Assembly: GCA_024401215.1 (NCBI GenBank)
Contig: JAKSLL010000008.1
Location: forward strand, 1-64,000
DNA length: 64,000 bases
DNA from: Bacteroidaceae bacterium
Lineage (GTDB): Bacteria > Bacteroidota > Bacteroidia > Bacteroidales > Bacteroidaceae
Direction of reading: 5' to 3'
The notes under the pieces: generated by a model
What the model was told of the DNA's origin: nothing
What the model saw: the letters and a program-made list of their open reading frames with translations, nothing else
Database searches by the model: none
Part shown: positions 47,276-57,133 of the stretch, in pieces
Numbering within the stretch: position 1 is the first letter of the stretch
Layout: each line of letters opens with the position of its first letter
Program-made: the position numbers and the translations under genes

Positions 47276-50200
47276 ATGAAGAAAATCTACTCTTTCATGG
47301 CTTTGACAGCCTTTAGTGCATTCAGTTATGTTGCGAATGCACAGAATGAGCTTATCGTAGGAGATGTTAAGGTGGGAGACCTTATCACACTCAGCGATGG
47401 TTCACAATGGTATGTAGGAACTAACGAAATTACCAATGGCAACTTCGATATGGATCCTGCAATGAACAACAACGAAATCACTGGTTGGACAGTAGGCGAG
47501 AACTACGCTCAAATGACAACAAGCAACTTCAACTGGATTGCTTCTGGCGGTTATGACGGGGGTGCTTACATCCAAGCTTCAGGTCATTCTGGCGCTGGTG
47601 GAAAGAATTCCGTTGCCACTCGCTGGGCTGTTGAGAAAAACACAAGATACTACTTCTCTTTCTATGTATCACACAACTCAGCAAACAACCAGTACATTCC
47701 TGTCATCTCACTTACAGACCAGGAGTCAACAGGTGGTGGTCAGAACGAAGATATAAAAATCATCGGTATGAGCGGTGACACTGCTGACGGATGTCTCGGT
47801 TTTGCAAATTATATTGATGAAGATAACGACGGATATGGTGATTGGTGCCAGACTGCGTGCTCTTTCGAGTCACAAGAATACACTTGGCTTCAGTTCAATG
47901 CTCGCTGGCTCAAAGAGAACAAGATTCAGGCATGTTTTGACGGTGTGTTCCTTGCAAAGCTCTATGATCCTGCAACAACAACACAGTCAATGGTGGCATA
48001 TCTTGCCCTCCAGTCTAAGCTCAACGAATTGATGTCAACAGCCGAGCAATATGCAGAGTACGAAGGTATCGCTTCTGAACTTTCAGACTACGCTCAAGAA
48101 GGCGAAATCAATGGCGAGGTATTTGCTGACATGACATCTTCAACAGAATTGGAGAATCTCCAGGCTGCAATAGATGCAGTTAACGCTAAAATCGAGGCTG
48201 CCAAGGGAGCAATTGCCAACATCAACTCTTTCGTATCACTCATGGAGTCTGCGTCTGAGCTCTTCGAAATGGAAACTACATACCCTGGCATCAACGCATT
48301 CAACAACGAATATAGCAAGTTCGACGGATACGCAAACAACGGATACTACTCTCTCGATGAGTCAATATCTGCTATTGAGTACATCTCTGTAGCAACAGCT
48401 GACTTGGAGAAGGCTATTGCTGCATATCGTTTCTCACAGGAGGCATCAGAAGAGAATCCAGCAGACTACACATTCTATGTTAATCAGCCTCTCTTCATCT
48501 CACAGGGAAAATGGTATATCGGCACAAGCGGCGGTGACCAGCGCATCAAGGCAGATGCTACTGACAACGAAGGTAACCCTGTTTCTTGCTGGAACGCATG
48601 GCGCAATCAGGCAAGCTTCACAGACAACACAATCCAGCAGGATCTCACAGAACTTCCTAATGGATACTATACTGTGACAGCTGACATGTGTACACAGGAT
48701 GGATGTCTCACAGACCAGCATGTTTTCGCAACTTCTTCAATCACTACAGCAGCTTCTCCTTTAATGACACAGACAGGATGGGATCCAATGAACTGGGAGA
48801 CCCTCAAGACTGAGAAGATTCTCGTTGTTGACGGCAAGTTGAAGATTGGTGCTACATCTAACGGTTCTGCTGAACTTCCTTCAGGATTTGAAGATTACCG
48901 CGGTGGATGGTTCTGCGTTCGCAACTTCAAACTCAACTACCTTGGTGAAGCAAGCCAGGAAGATATAGCAGCAGCTATCGCAAATAAATTTGCTGATGCA
49001 GAAGCAGGCATTGAGAGCATTCATTACGCAGCAGATAAAGAAGCTTACAAGCAGTCTATCGCTGACGCAAAAGAAGCATCTGACCTTGACGCTCTTAACG
49101 CAGCAATGAACACTGCTAAAGAGGCAGAGGCAGACTATGAGGCTGTAACAAACGGCACATACAAGGAGCTTTCAGAACTCATTGCGGCTGAGCCAGAGAG
49201 CAACGCTTCTGCTGTAACAAAAGCTGTTGTTGACTTGACAACAAACTACATCAACTCAGCTGCTGCTACTTACAAAGAGACAGGAAAGTACACAGAAATA
49301 CTTCGTTACTACCTCAACAACTACATCCCTGCTATCAACGAAGCAGAGGGTGAGATGGAGCTTATCAACAACGAAAAGGGTAAGGAAGTTATCTCTTCAA
49401 CTATCAAGTCAGAAGTTGCGAAGTTTGCTAAGATTCAGTCACTCCCTGCAATAGCAGATATTGACGAGTCAATCAGCACTATCAAGAAGGCTATAACAAC
49501 TGCTCAGTCTTCAGACATCACTATCGCTGACGGTTCTGATGTAACAGCATACATCGCTAATCCAACAATTGACGACACCTATGCTACAGGATGGACAATA
49601 AAGAAGATTGTAGGCGACGGAAACGGCGCTAAGTCAGGCCAGCAGTATGACGGAAACGGATCAGGTTTCTACATCGACACATGGAATCCAAACGGAGGCA
49701 TCCGTTCTACTTGGTATCAGGTTCTCAATGTTCCAAACGGTACATACACTATCGAAAACCTTATGCGTGCTTCTGGCAGTGGTGCTTATATCTTTGCATC
49801 TGACGCTGCACCTATCACAGACGAAGAGACAGAAACTCTCCACCTCGACATCAATGCAACAAACGTAATGACTGAGGCAGTTCCTGTTTTGACTCCTGCT
49901 AAGTATCTCTATGGCGAAGAAGAGGCACAGACAAAGACTGACACTCACGGTGAGCTCTGGTGTGCTGCTGCTGAAAAGGTTATGGCAAAGCTTGGCATCG
50001 AAGGTCCAACAGAGTCATCTTCTATCTACGACTTGGCATTAGAGTTGAACAATGGTGTTGAAACTTGCCCAGAAGGTATTGATGAAACAGACTGGGCTGT
50101 ATTCTCAGCTTACGAAGGAAAAGGACGTGGATGGTTCGTTAACAGCACTTCTATCGAGGTTAAGAACCACACTCTTGTTGTTGGTGTAACTTGTGACTAT

Positions 50201-50455
50201 GCTTTTGTCAACAAGACAGAAGAAGATGCATTCACTGGAGCTTGGTTCTCTGCTGACAACTTCAAGCTCACACTCAACAAGGTTGGCGACAACACTAACT
50301 GGGATCCAACTACTGGCATCACTTCAGCTGTTGCTAGCAAGTCTGGCGAATCTGCTATCTACAATGTTTCTGGTGTACGCATCAGCGACCTCCAGAAGGG
50401 TATCAATATTGTAAAGAAAGCAGACGGAACTATCACAAAGATTCTTGTTAAATAA
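47276..50455 (+). CDS. Large secreted protein with type IX-like tail, function unknown
   Basis: A 1059-aa exported protein with a signal peptide (ending FSYVANAQ). Residues about 45-235 form a beta-sandwich-like region (TNGNFDMDPAMNN ... FDGVFLAKLY). Helical linkers follow, then similar beta regions about 405-560 (LTELPNGYYTVTADMCTQDG ... VRNFKLNYLG) and 750-1030 (VLNVPNGTYTIENLMRASGS ... SADNFKLTLNKVG). The tail YNVSGVRISDLQKGINIVKK plus ADGTITKILVK matches those of the proteins at 17941 and 62134. It lacks an identified catalytic motif; carbohydrate binding is a guess from the LPNGxYxV beta-sandwich pattern and the neighbouring PL11 gene. Confidence 0.72.
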   Translation: MKKIYSFMALTAFSAFSYVANAQNELIVGDVKVGDLITLSDGSQWYVGTNEITNGNFDMDPAMNNNEITGWTVGENYAQMTTSNFNWIASGGYDGGAYIQASGHSGAGGKNSVATRWAVEKNTRYYFSFYVSHNSANNQYIPVISLTDQESTGGGQNEDIKIIGMSGDTADGCLGFANYIDEDNDGYGDWCQTACSFESQEYTWLQFNARWLKENKIQACFDGVFLAKLYDPATTTQSMVAYLALQSKLNELMSTAEQYAEYEGIASELSDYAQEGEINGEVFADMTSSTELENLQAAIDAVNAKIEAAKGAIANINSFVSLMESASELFEMETTYPGINAFNNEYSKFDGYANNGYYSLDESISAIEYISVATADLEKAIAAYRFSQEASEENPADYTFYVNQPLFISQGKWYIGTSGGDQRIKADATDNEGNPVSCWNAWRNQASFTDNTIQQDLTELPNGYYTVTADMCTQDGCLTDQHVFATSSITTAASPLMTQTGWDPMNWETLKTEKILVVDGKLKIGATSNGSAELPSGFEDYRGGWFCVRNFKLNYLGEASQEDIAAAIANKFADAEAGIESIHYAADKEAYKQSIADAKEASDLDALNAAMNTAKEAEADYEAVTNGTYKELSELIAAEPESNASAVTKAVVDLTTNYINSAAATYKETGKYTEILRYYLNNYIPAINEAEGEMELINNEKGKEVISSTIKSEVAKFAKIQSLPAIADIDESISTIKKAITTAQSSDITIADGSDVTAYIANPTIDDTYATGWTIKKIVGDGNGAKSGQQYDGNGSGFYIDTWNPNGGIRSTWYQVLNVPNGTYTIENLMRASGSGAYIFASDAAPITDEETETLHLDINATNVMTEAVPVLTPAKYLYGEEEAQTKTDTHGELWCAAAEKVMAKLGIEGPTESSSIYDLALELNNGVETCPEGIDETDWAVFSAYEGKGRGWFVNSTSIEVKNHTLVVGVTCDYAFVNKTEEDAFTGAWFSADNFKLTLNKVGDNTNWDPTTGITSAVASKSGESAIYNVSGVRISDLQKGINIVKKADGTITKILVK

Positions 50456-50470
50456 AGAACATAACTAACC

Positions 50471-50508
50471 AAAAAGGCGCATGGATTATTATCTGTGCGC
50501 CTTTTTTT
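50471..50508 (+). terminator. Terminator of the 1059-aa secreted protein gene
   Basis: AAAAAGGCGCA (50471-50481) pairs with TGCGCCTTTTT (50496-50506) and is followed by more T. A strong intrinsic terminator 16 bp past the stop. Confidence 0.88.
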
Positions 50509-50560
50509 ATTTGTTTATTACATTTTCCATTATTACTTCTTCTTTTCTCGCTTAATTTGT

Positions 50561-50568
50561 TAACTTTG
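50561..50568 (+). promoter_or_regulatory. Probable -7 element of fhs
   Basis: TAACTTTG matches TAnnTTTG, 40 bp before the fhs ATG. No TTG at the -33 distance. Confidence 0.5.
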
Positions 50569-50608
50569 CATCGATATTATAAACTGAGAAAAAGACAATT
50601 TCCCACAC

Positions 50609-52276
50609 ATGAAAACAGACATTGAAATTGCTCGCGAATGCCAGCTCAAAAACATTGAGTACATCGCGAATTATATTGGCATCCCTCTTAATGAACTTGA
50701 GATGTACGGACGTTATATTGCCAAAATTCCGGGACGGCTCATTGACCAGGAGAAGGTAGATAAGAGCAACCTTATCCTCGTCACAGCTATCACACCAACA
50801 AAAGCAGGCATTGGAAAAACCACTGTATCCATTGGACTTGCACTCGGACTCAACAAACTTGGCAAGAAGGCTGTATGCGCTCTGCGTGAACCATCTTTAG
50901 GTCCATGCTTCGGAGTGAAAGGCGGAGCTGCTGGAGGAGGATATGCACAGGTACTTCCTATGGAGAAAATCAATCTCCACTTCACAGGTGACTTCCATGC
51001 CATCACTTCTGCTCACAACATGATTTCCGCCCTTTTGGACAATTATATCTATCAGCATCGAGACGAAGGTTTCGCCCTCAAAGAAGTGCTTTGGAAGCGT
51101 GTCATAGACATCAACGACCGCAATCTAAGATATGTTGTCACTGGTCTTGGCGCTAAAACCGACGGAATAACAGCAGAAAGCGGCTTTGACATTACTCCTG
51201 CATCTGAGATAATGGCAATATTATGTCTTTCAAAAGACCTTGATGACCTCAGACGCCGTATCGATAATATAATTCTTGGAATAAAGATTGACGACCAGCC
51301 TTTCAGAGTAAAGGACATGGGCGTTGGAGGCGCAATAACAGTATTGCTCAAAGATGCCATCGAGCCAAACCTTGTTCAGACCACAGAGCAGACACCTGCT
51401 TTTGTGCATGGAGGTCCATTTGCTAACATAGCACACGGATGCAACACTATTATAGCCACAAAAATGGCAATGACTTTCTCTGATTATGTCGTCACAGAAG
51501 CTGGCTTCGGCGCAGACCTTGGCGCAGAGAAGTTCTTCGACATTAAATGCCGCAAATCAGGACTTCAGCCAAAGCTTACTGTTATTGTCGCAACAACTCA
51601 AGGACTCAAAATGCATGGAGGTGTCCCTGTTGAGAAAATCAAGGAACCAGATGCAGAAGGATTAATAAAAGGCTTGAAAAACCTTGACCGACACATCTCC
51701 AACTTAAAGAAATTTGGTCAAAGCGTTGTAGTTTCCTTCAACCGATACGCGACAGACACAGATTATGAGATGGACATAATGCGTAAGCATTGTGAAAACA
51801 TGGGTGTAGGATTTGCTGTAAACAACGCATTCATGGAAGGAGGCGCAGGTGCAATAGAACTAGCACAGGTTGTGATTGACACTATTGAAAAGAGACCTTC
51901 TGAACCTCTCAAGCTTGCATACGAGGATTCAGACGACATAAAGACGAAGATTGAAAAAGTATGCTTCAACCTTTATGGAGCCAAGTCTGTCACATTCGGA
52001 AAAGCAGCAGAAAGAATGCTTTTACGCATCAAAAAGCTCGACATTGAAAATTATCCTGTCTGCATCGCCAAAACACAGTATTCTTTCTCCGCAGACCAAA
52101 AGCTATATGGATGTCCAGAAGGATTCAATATCAACATACGCGACCTTGTGATCAATGCTGGAGCAGAAATGATTGTTGCCATTGCTGGAGATATCATGCG
52201 AATGCCAGGACTCAGCAAGTCACCTCAAGCAGAAAGGATAGACATTGTTGACGGACTCATTGAAGGACTTTCATAA
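50609..52276 (+). CDS. fhs: Formate--tetrahydrofolate ligase
   Basis: A 555-aa cytoplasmic enzyme making 10-formyl-tetrahydrofolate from formate, ATP and tetrahydrofolate. The nucleotide loop is [20 protein letters not shown] (about residues 64-83), followed by the family signatures [22 protein letters not shown] in part and [13 protein letters not shown] (about 130). Full length. It has its own promoter and terminator. With PflB in the same window, formate made by fermentation could enter one-carbon metabolism through this step. Confidence 0.97.
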   Translation: MKTDIEIARECQLKNIEYIANYIGIPLNELEMYGRYIAKIPGRLIDQEKVDKSNLILVTAITPTKAGIGKTTVSIGLALGLNKLGKKAVCALREPSLGPCFGVKGGAAGGGYAQVLPMEKINLHFTGDFHAITSAHNMISALLDNYIYQHRDEGFALKEVLWKRVIDINDRNLRYVVTGLGAKTDGITAESGFDITPASEIMAILCLSKDLDDLRRRIDNIILGIKIDDQPFRVKDMGVGGAITVLLKDAIEPNLVQTTEQTPAFVHGGPFANIAHGCNTIIATKMAMTFSDYVVTEAGFGADLGAEKFFDIKCRKSGLQPKLTVIVATTQGLKMHGGVPVEKIKEPDAEGLIKGLKNLDRHISNLKKFGQSVVVSFNRYATDTDYEMDIMRKHCENMGVGFAVNNAFMEGGAGAIELAQVVIDTIEKRPSEPLKLAYEDSDDIKTKIEKVCFNLYGAKSVTFGKAAERMLLRIKKLDIENYPVCIAKTQYSFSADQKLYGCPEGFNINIRDLVINAGAEMIVAIAGDIMRMPGLSKSPQAERIDIVDGLIEGLS

Positions 52277-52324
52277 GCCTTCGTGTTTATATACAATTTA
52301 CAAAATTAGTAATTTGCATTCTAT

Positions 52325-52360
52325 AGGCTGTGCGATTGGCACAGCCTTTTTTATTTTTTT
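52325..52360 (+). terminator. Terminator of fhs
   Basis: AGGCTGTGC (52325-52333) pairs with GCACAGCCT (52339-52347), followed by a long T-rich tract. Strong intrinsic terminator. Confidence 0.9.
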
Positions 52361-52370
52361 AAAATTATAT

Positions 52371-52401
52371 TTGTTCTTTTCGCAAAAAAACACTTACTTT
52401 G
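52371..52401 (+). promoter_or_regulatory. Promoter of the BACON lipoprotein gene
   Basis: TTG (52371-52373), 20 bp, TTACTTTG (52394-52401), one base off the consensus TAnnTTTG. The leader is about 60 nt. Confidence 0.5.
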
Positions 52402-52468
52402 CATTTTAATAGTTGAATTATGGGGTGATACGCCCAGTATAGATATAGAAAATAGAATTAAACAGAAT

Positions 52469-55072
52469 ATGAAAATTAAACAATTCTCTCTTTTCGCACT
52501 TGCGTTAGCTTTAACAAGTGTAGTGTTTTTTTCATGTGAAGAACACAAATACATTACACCAGAGTTAACTGTGCCTTATGGTGCTGAGGTTGACTATTTC
52601 GACAACACTATTGACTTTGGTCCAGAAGGAGGAAGCAAGACAATCAAATTCGAAACAAATGTTGATTGGGAAATATCTCCATCATATACTCAAAGCAGCA
52701 AAAAATGGAGTTACCTCTCAAGAAACAGTGGTGTCAAGGGACCAAGTTCTGTAACAATCAGTGTTAAGCCAAACGAAACAGGTATAGAACGCAACCTCGT
52801 CTATACGTTGTATGTTGACTCTATTATAAGAAAAATCAAGATTTTCCAGGAGCAGAATGATATCGTCATTGCAAAAAAGCACCTCTACAATGTAGGAATT
52901 GCAGGAGGAACAATTGATGTATCTGTAAATGAGAATGTTTTCAAATATGCTAACAACAACAGCAATGACTATTTTGACTATTATATAGAATATGTGTCTG
53001 GCGGCAAGGACTGGATTACTCCTTCAAAGGGCACAAAGACTCGCGGACTTATAACCCACAACTATTCATTTGACATTGCTAAGAGTGAAGAGTATGACAA
53101 ACGTACAGGCTTGCTCATCTTCACTTCTAAGAACACAAAAGAAGCTGATACTGTGAAGGTTGTACAATCTGGCTCAAAGATTATGGTTCTTGACCAGAAC
53201 GACTTTACTGTTGAAGGTAATGGAGGTCAGGTAGAAGTTGACATGAACACAAACATCGACTTCGAGTTAGACATGCCAAATGTTGATTGGATTCACCACT
53301 CTCAGACACGTGGTGTGTCAAGCCATCATCTTGTGTTTGACATTGACAGAAACCCATCTTATAAAACTCGTAAGGCAACAATCGTCGTTCGTGACAAACG
53401 AGACCAGAAGCGCGTTGAGAGCATCACTATCCGTCAGCTTGACGGATGGTACATTGGCATCTTGTCTGAGGACTTGCAGCTTGGCGTTGAAGCAGACACA
53501 TTTGCTGTCAATGTCAAGAGTTCTGTTGACTATGAAGTTTCTATCCCAAAAACATACAAGGGACAAAAACTCGACTGGCTGAAGGTTTACACCCCATCTA
53601 ACTCTGCAAAACATCGCGCTGTGACTAAGTCAACAAGATGGTTTAGAGTAACAGAGAGCAAGGAATATGATGTTCGTGAAGGTATCATCTACTTCTCATA
53701 CAAGGATCTTACAGACTCCCTTATGGTATATCAGAGCGGTAGCACACGCCTCGTTCTTGCAAGGCAGTTCACTAACCCTATTACAGGCTCAGACACAACA
53801 ATATCTGTAGTTGTTAAGCATAATATCGCATTCAAAGAGCCGCAGATTTCTGTTGACTGGATTACACCTGTTAATACACGCGCTGTTTCAAGCACAACAA
53901 AAAGCTTCAACGTAGCACCAAACAAGACAAACAAGAACCGTAGCGGCAAGATTACTTTTGTCACAGATAATGATGCTGATGGAGCTGGACGAGTAAGAAC
54001 AGAAAGCGTGACAGTAACACAGAAGCCAATCGTCAGATCTCAATCTCTCGACATTGTTTATGATGAAGAGATGGAGGGATATGTAGGCAAGAGTTACAAG
54101 TTACACTCTACTTCACTCCCAGAAAACGCTTATGTAGAAAGCAAATGGGAGTCAGAAGATGAAAATGTCTTCACCGTAACAGGAAGCGGACGCTATGATG
54201 CAACAATTAAGGCTACAGGTTATGGTTCTGCAAAACTCATCCTTAAAGACGAAAACAGCGACGCTGTCAAGGAGGAGCTTATTCACACAAGAGTTACTGG
54301 CTTTGCATGGAACTCAACTGACGAGAAGCACGACAAGTACAATATGCTCACTATTGCTGTTGGCGAGACAGAGCAACTCGAATACAGCACAAAGCAAGGC
54401 ACTTTCGAGAACTTCTTCAGCGATTGGAAGAATGATTTCATCGTCAAGGACGAAGCAGGAAATGTCATTACAAATCAGTCATTCGTTTCAATCGAAAAAG
54501 ACGGTTCTATTAAGGGATTGAAGAAAGGCATCTTCTCTATTGAGCCAACAGGATACATTGAAGGCAGTGCAGACGAAGCAAAGAACATCCTTTATATCAA
54601 TGTTATCAAGGAATACGAGGAGACTGAGCCTAATGACGACTTCGCAAATGCCAACAGGATAAAGTACGGCTGGCCTATGCGATTTAAGTTCATAGATTGT
54701 ATCACAGAAGAATATGAGATGGAGGACAGTGATCCTGACTTCTTCAAGTTCACATCAAAGGGTCAAAAGGCTAATCTCACTATCAAGTATTACAAGTACA
54801 GTGGCGCAGATCAGACTTTCACAAATCAAAACAAGAAAGTATCTTACGAAATCTACAATGCCAACAAGGCAAAGATAAAAGAAGGAGTTATTGAGTTTGA
54901 CAAGAACGGCGAAGAAAAGTCTATCGGAACAATAGATGTTGCTAACAACTCAACAATTTACATCAAAGTGTACACCGTTATAGACATGAAGCGTTATCCA
55001 AACGGAGACTTCCAGATTACAGTCAACGACCCTAATGCTTCTGCAAAAGCAAGAAAAAGCAGCCGCAAGTAA
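52469..55072 (+). CDS. Surface lipoprotein with five BACON domains
   Basis: An 867-aa exported lipoprotein (lipobox VVFFSC). Residues about 44-520 hold five BACON-type beta-sandwich domains; each ends a strand with a W-I-x-P or similar motif and closes with a VxQ strand (FETNVDWEISP; SGGKDWITPSKGTKTRG; MPNVDWIHHSQTRG; QKLDWLKVYTP; ISVDWITPVNTRA). An Ig-like (BIG2) region follows near 525-620. A C-terminal region starting EYEETEPNDDFANANRIKYG resembles the PPC (pre-peptidase C-terminal) domain. BACON domains are linked to carbohydrate or mucin binding in Bacteroidota. No enzyme domain is present, so this is probably a surface binding or scaffold protein. It is monocistronic. Confidence 0.82.
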   Translation: MKIKQFSLFALALALTSVVFFSCEEHKYITPELTVPYGAEVDYFDNTIDFGPEGGSKTIKFETNVDWEISPSYTQSSKKWSYLSRNSGVKGPSSVTISVKPNETGIERNLVYTLYVDSIIRKIKIFQEQNDIVIAKKHLYNVGIAGGTIDVSVNENVFKYANNNSNDYFDYYIEYVSGGKDWITPSKGTKTRGLITHNYSFDIAKSEEYDKRTGLLIFTSKNTKEADTVKVVQSGSKIMVLDQNDFTVEGNGGQVEVDMNTNIDFELDMPNVDWIHHSQTRGVSSHHLVFDIDRNPSYKTRKATIVVRDKRDQKRVESITIRQLDGWYIGILSEDLQLGVEADTFAVNVKSSVDYEVSIPKTYKGQKLDWLKVYTPSNSAKHRAVTKSTRWFRVTESKEYDVREGIIYFSYKDLTDSLMVYQSGSTRLVLARQFTNPITGSDTTISVVVKHNIAFKEPQISVDWITPVNTRAVSSTTKSFNVAPNKTNKNRSGKITFVTDNDADGAGRVRTESVTVTQKPIVRSQSLDIVYDEEMEGYVGKSYKLHSTSLPENAYVESKWESEDENVFTVTGSGRYDATIKATGYGSAKLILKDENSDAVKEELIHTRVTGFAWNSTDEKHDKYNMLTIAVGETEQLEYSTKQGTFENFFSDWKNDFIVKDEAGNVITNQSFVSIEKDGSIKGLKKGIFSIEPTGYIEGSADEAKNILYINVIKEYEETEPNDDFANANRIKYGWPMRFKFIDCITEEYEMEDSDPDFFKFTSKGQKANLTIKYYKYSGADQTFTNQNKKVSYEIYNANKAKIKEGVIEFDKNGEEKSIGTIDVANNSTIYIKVYTVIDMKRYPNGDFQITVNDPNASAKARKSSRK

Positions 55073-55096
55073 AAAGACTTACAACACTACTACAAT

Positions 55097-55138
55097 AAAG
55101 ACCATGTCTGAATTATCGGACATGGTCTTTTCCTTTTT
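55097..55138 (+). terminator. Terminator of the BACON lipoprotein gene
   Basis: A 12-bp perfect stem (55097-55108 with 55119-55130) followed by TTCCTTTTT. It lies 24 bp past the stop. Confidence 0.88.
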
Positions 55139-55212
55139 ATAAGGAACATTTATAGTCGATTGACATCGAATACAAACAAGACCTGTATTCTTAATGGAAT
55201 AAGTAAGTGGTC

Positions 55213-55450
55213 AAAATTACTTTTATATTTATCAAGAACCGTCAGCTCGGCGTAGCCAATTTAGAGAACCTCGAAGAGCTCGGCGTAGCCAAATTAGTGA
55301 TTTCTTCTTTCTGTTTGTAGCAAACTGTTCTTTTAAATTCAGAATTAAATCGTTACGATTGGAATTAAAAGAAGGCATCCGGATGGCATTCTCTTATTCT
55401 CTTCATTAGCTACGCTGAGGCTAAAGGTTCTTGATTATAAAAATAATTTT
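55213..55450. repeat. Large imperfect palindrome, possible MITE or decayed element
   Basis: About 45 bp at the left end (from 55213) and the right end (to 55450) are imperfect inverted copies: both carry AAAATTA, a T-rich stretch, TATCAAGAACC or AATCAAGAACC, and CGTAGC. A second nested inversion occurs inside (TTCTTTTAAATTC near 55330 with GAATTAAAAGAA near 55365). Two 21-bp direct copies starting AGCTCGGCGTAGCC lie at 55244-55264 and 55277-55297, differing at one base. No gene fits inside. The remaining gap to 55523 shows nothing else. Confidence 0.6.
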
Positions 55451-55523
55451 GTACAGATACTTATAACAAAAGTTTAGCAAAAGAAGAGTTGACAGGGAAT
55501 TGACAGATTAAATCTTCAGATTG

Positions 55524-56108
55524 CTAATCCACATACTCAGCAATACTCAGCACATAGCCTTTCTCCTTATTCACATTCGTTTCAAACACTACATTGCTAT
55601 ACTTACTAAGCACACTCTTTACATCGTCAGTAAGACCGTCACCCGTAAGTTTCAGCAACGCTTCTTTCATTGTCCAATACTTCGTAAACTCCTGATCGGG
55701 AGCAGAAGAAGAGACAACACAATTATATTCGTCATCAGAGAGAACATAACGAGCAAGATCATCATTAAAGCGCCCTACTCTCTCCACATCTACTCCTACA
55801 TCCTTGTCGGACAGCACACAGGCAATGGCATTCTTGCAATGAGAAAAATTGAAATGGATATCTTGCCTGCCAGCAATGACAGGTTTGCCATGTTGGCCAT
55901 ATTCAAATATAGGTTTATCCTTAATGCCGTACATCTCGTCCAAACCTCGGCAAAGCAATAAATAAGAAAAGGCACACTCCTTCTTCCCTTGTTCAAACTT
56001 GAAACGCACAGCCTTCTCTCTCCGCCATTGTGGAAGAGAGTCAATAGCGGCAGTTAGCTCATCCGCCGAAACGGAATCGAGTTCGTCCATCACATATAGT
56101 TTTCTCAT
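55524..56108 (-). CDS. 4'-phosphopantetheinyl transferase, Sfp type
   Basis: A 194-aa enzyme that loads phosphopantetheine from CoA onto carrier proteins. The magnesium motif GVDVERV and the downstream FTKYWTMKEALLKLTGDGL (WxxKEA) are present, with NFSHCKNAIAC as the upstream substrate motif. The ATG at 56108 (MRKLYVMDEL) is preferred; a TTG at 56129 overlaps the channel stop. Size fits short Sfp-type enzymes. It follows the K+ channel gene by 17 bp on the same strand, so they may be co-transcribed. The target (fatty acid, polyketide or other carrier) cannot be told from the sequence. Confidence 0.88.
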   Translation of the reverse strand: MRKLYVMDELDSVSADELTAAIDSLPQWRREKAVRFKFEQGKKECAFSYLLLCRGLDEMYGIKDKPIFEYGQHGKPVIAGRQDIHFNFSHCKNAIACVLSDKDVGVDVERVGRFNDDLARYVLSDDEYNCVVSSSAPDQEFTKYWTMKEALLKLTGDGLTDDVKSVLSKYSNVVFETNVNKEKGYVLSIAEYVD

Positions 56109-56125
56109 AAACAAGGCTTCATGCT

Positions 56126-56950
56126 TCAAAGTTTCTCACCGCAATACTTGCAGTAGTTGGATTGCGAATCTGCCTTCCTATTGCATCGAGGACAGCGAGT
56201 ATGCTTAGCCTTACCCTTCTTCTTTTCATCAATCATCGTAGCAGAAACAATACCTGTTGGTATGGCGATGATAGCATATCCGAGAATCATAACCAGACTT
56301 GACAAGAACTTGCCAAATCCGGTGACAGGTGTTATGTCACCATAACCAACCGTTGTAAGAGTCACTATTGCCCAATATATGCTGGTTGGAATATCCACAA
56401 ATGATGAATCCGGCATCGTACCTTCAACCATATACATCAAAGTGCCAATAATAGTCACAAGAATAAGCACAAAAAGAAAATACACAAGTATCTTCTTCAT
56501 ACTCAGCATGATGCTTTGCAAAAGTATCTGCCCTTCATTGATAAACGCAAACAAGCGCAATACACGGAACACGCGGATAAGTCGGAAAGAGCGGATGATA
56601 AAGAAATATCTTGCTACAGGGAAGAAGAAAGACAGATAAGACGGCAATGTTGACACCAAATCTATGATTCCAAAGAAGCTAAAAACATAATTACGCTTTT
56701 TGGGAACGCAATATACACGAAGCACATATTCTATTGTAAAGAACGATGTCAACACATATTCTAATATGGTAAGTGCTAATTTCCATTCCTCATGCAGGCT
56801 TGGAATGGACTCCACAAAAGCTGCGACCATACTTAATGATATAGCAATCATTACAATGATATCGAAGATTTTTCCTGCTTTTGTGTCTGAGCCAAATATT
56901 ATCACGAACAGCTTACGCTTGTCCCTTATCAAGTCTATAAGTTTTTTCAT
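56126..56950 (-). CDS. Voltage-gated potassium channel with C-terminal zinc ribbon
   Basis: A 274-aa inner-membrane ion channel. It has six membrane segments; the fourth has regularly spaced arginines (IIRSFRLIRVFRVLRLFAF), a voltage-sensor pattern. The pore loop holds the selectivity filter TLTTVGYGDITP. The last about 25 residues form a zinc ribbon (RCPRCNRKADSQSNYCKYCG). The ATG at 56950 gives MKKLIDLIRDKRKL; an earlier alternative adds six residues. A zinc ribbon on a Kv-type channel is uncommon and could serve assembly or sensing. It heads a two-gene run with the phosphopantetheinyl transferase. Confidence 0.9.
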   Translation of the reverse strand: MKKLIDLIRDKRKLFVIIFGSDTKAGKIFDIIVMIAISLSMVAAFVESIPSLHEEWKLALTILEYVLTSFFTIEYVLRVYCVPKKRNYVFSFFGIIDLVSTLPSYLSFFFPVARYFFIIRSFRLIRVFRVLRLFAFINEGQILLQSIMLSMKKILVYFLFVLILVTIIGTLMYMVEGTMPDSSFVDIPTSIYWAIVTLTTVGYGDITPVTGFGKFLSSLVMILGYAIIAIPTGIVSATMIDEKKKGKAKHTRCPRCNRKADSQSNYCKYCGEKL

Positions 56951-57047
56951 GATGCAAAAGTAACACAAATAATTGGTACTGCGAAAATATTACACACTTT
57001 TTTACTTTGCACATGCTTTTTAGGGGTGTGCACTTTTTATGCGATTT

Positions 57048-57076
57048 TATTACACACATAAACTAAGTGTGTGTAA
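57048..57076. promoter_or_regulatory. Operator-like palindrome TTACACACA-N9-TGTGTGTAA
   Basis: Two perfect 9-bp arms (57050-57058 and 57068-57076) around a 9-bp spacer, 27 bp before the -33 element of the acyl-CoA synthetase operon. The 13-mer TATTACACACATA (57048-57060) recurs exactly at 57178-57190, downstream of the promoter, and partly at 56988-56997. Likely a regulator binding site. Confidence 0.6.
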
Positions 57077-57102
57077 AAGCTTAATAATAAAGCATTTTTT
57101 AT

Positions 57103-57133
57103 TTGTCAGTAAGTTTTTTTGTTGGTAATTTTG
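57103..57133 (+). promoter_or_regulatory. Promoter of the CoA synthetase / oxidoreductase operon
   Basis: TTG (57103-57105), 20 bp, TAATTTTG (57126-57133): consensus. The leader of about 100 nt contains the second TATTACACACATA copy (57178-57190). Confidence 0.72.

Noticed and set aside
56955-56962. A TACTTTTG promoter element for the K+ channel gene
   Set aside because: It matches TAnnTTTG on the minus strand but lies only a few bases before the chosen ATG and lacks a correctly spaced TTG, so transcription would start inside the gene.
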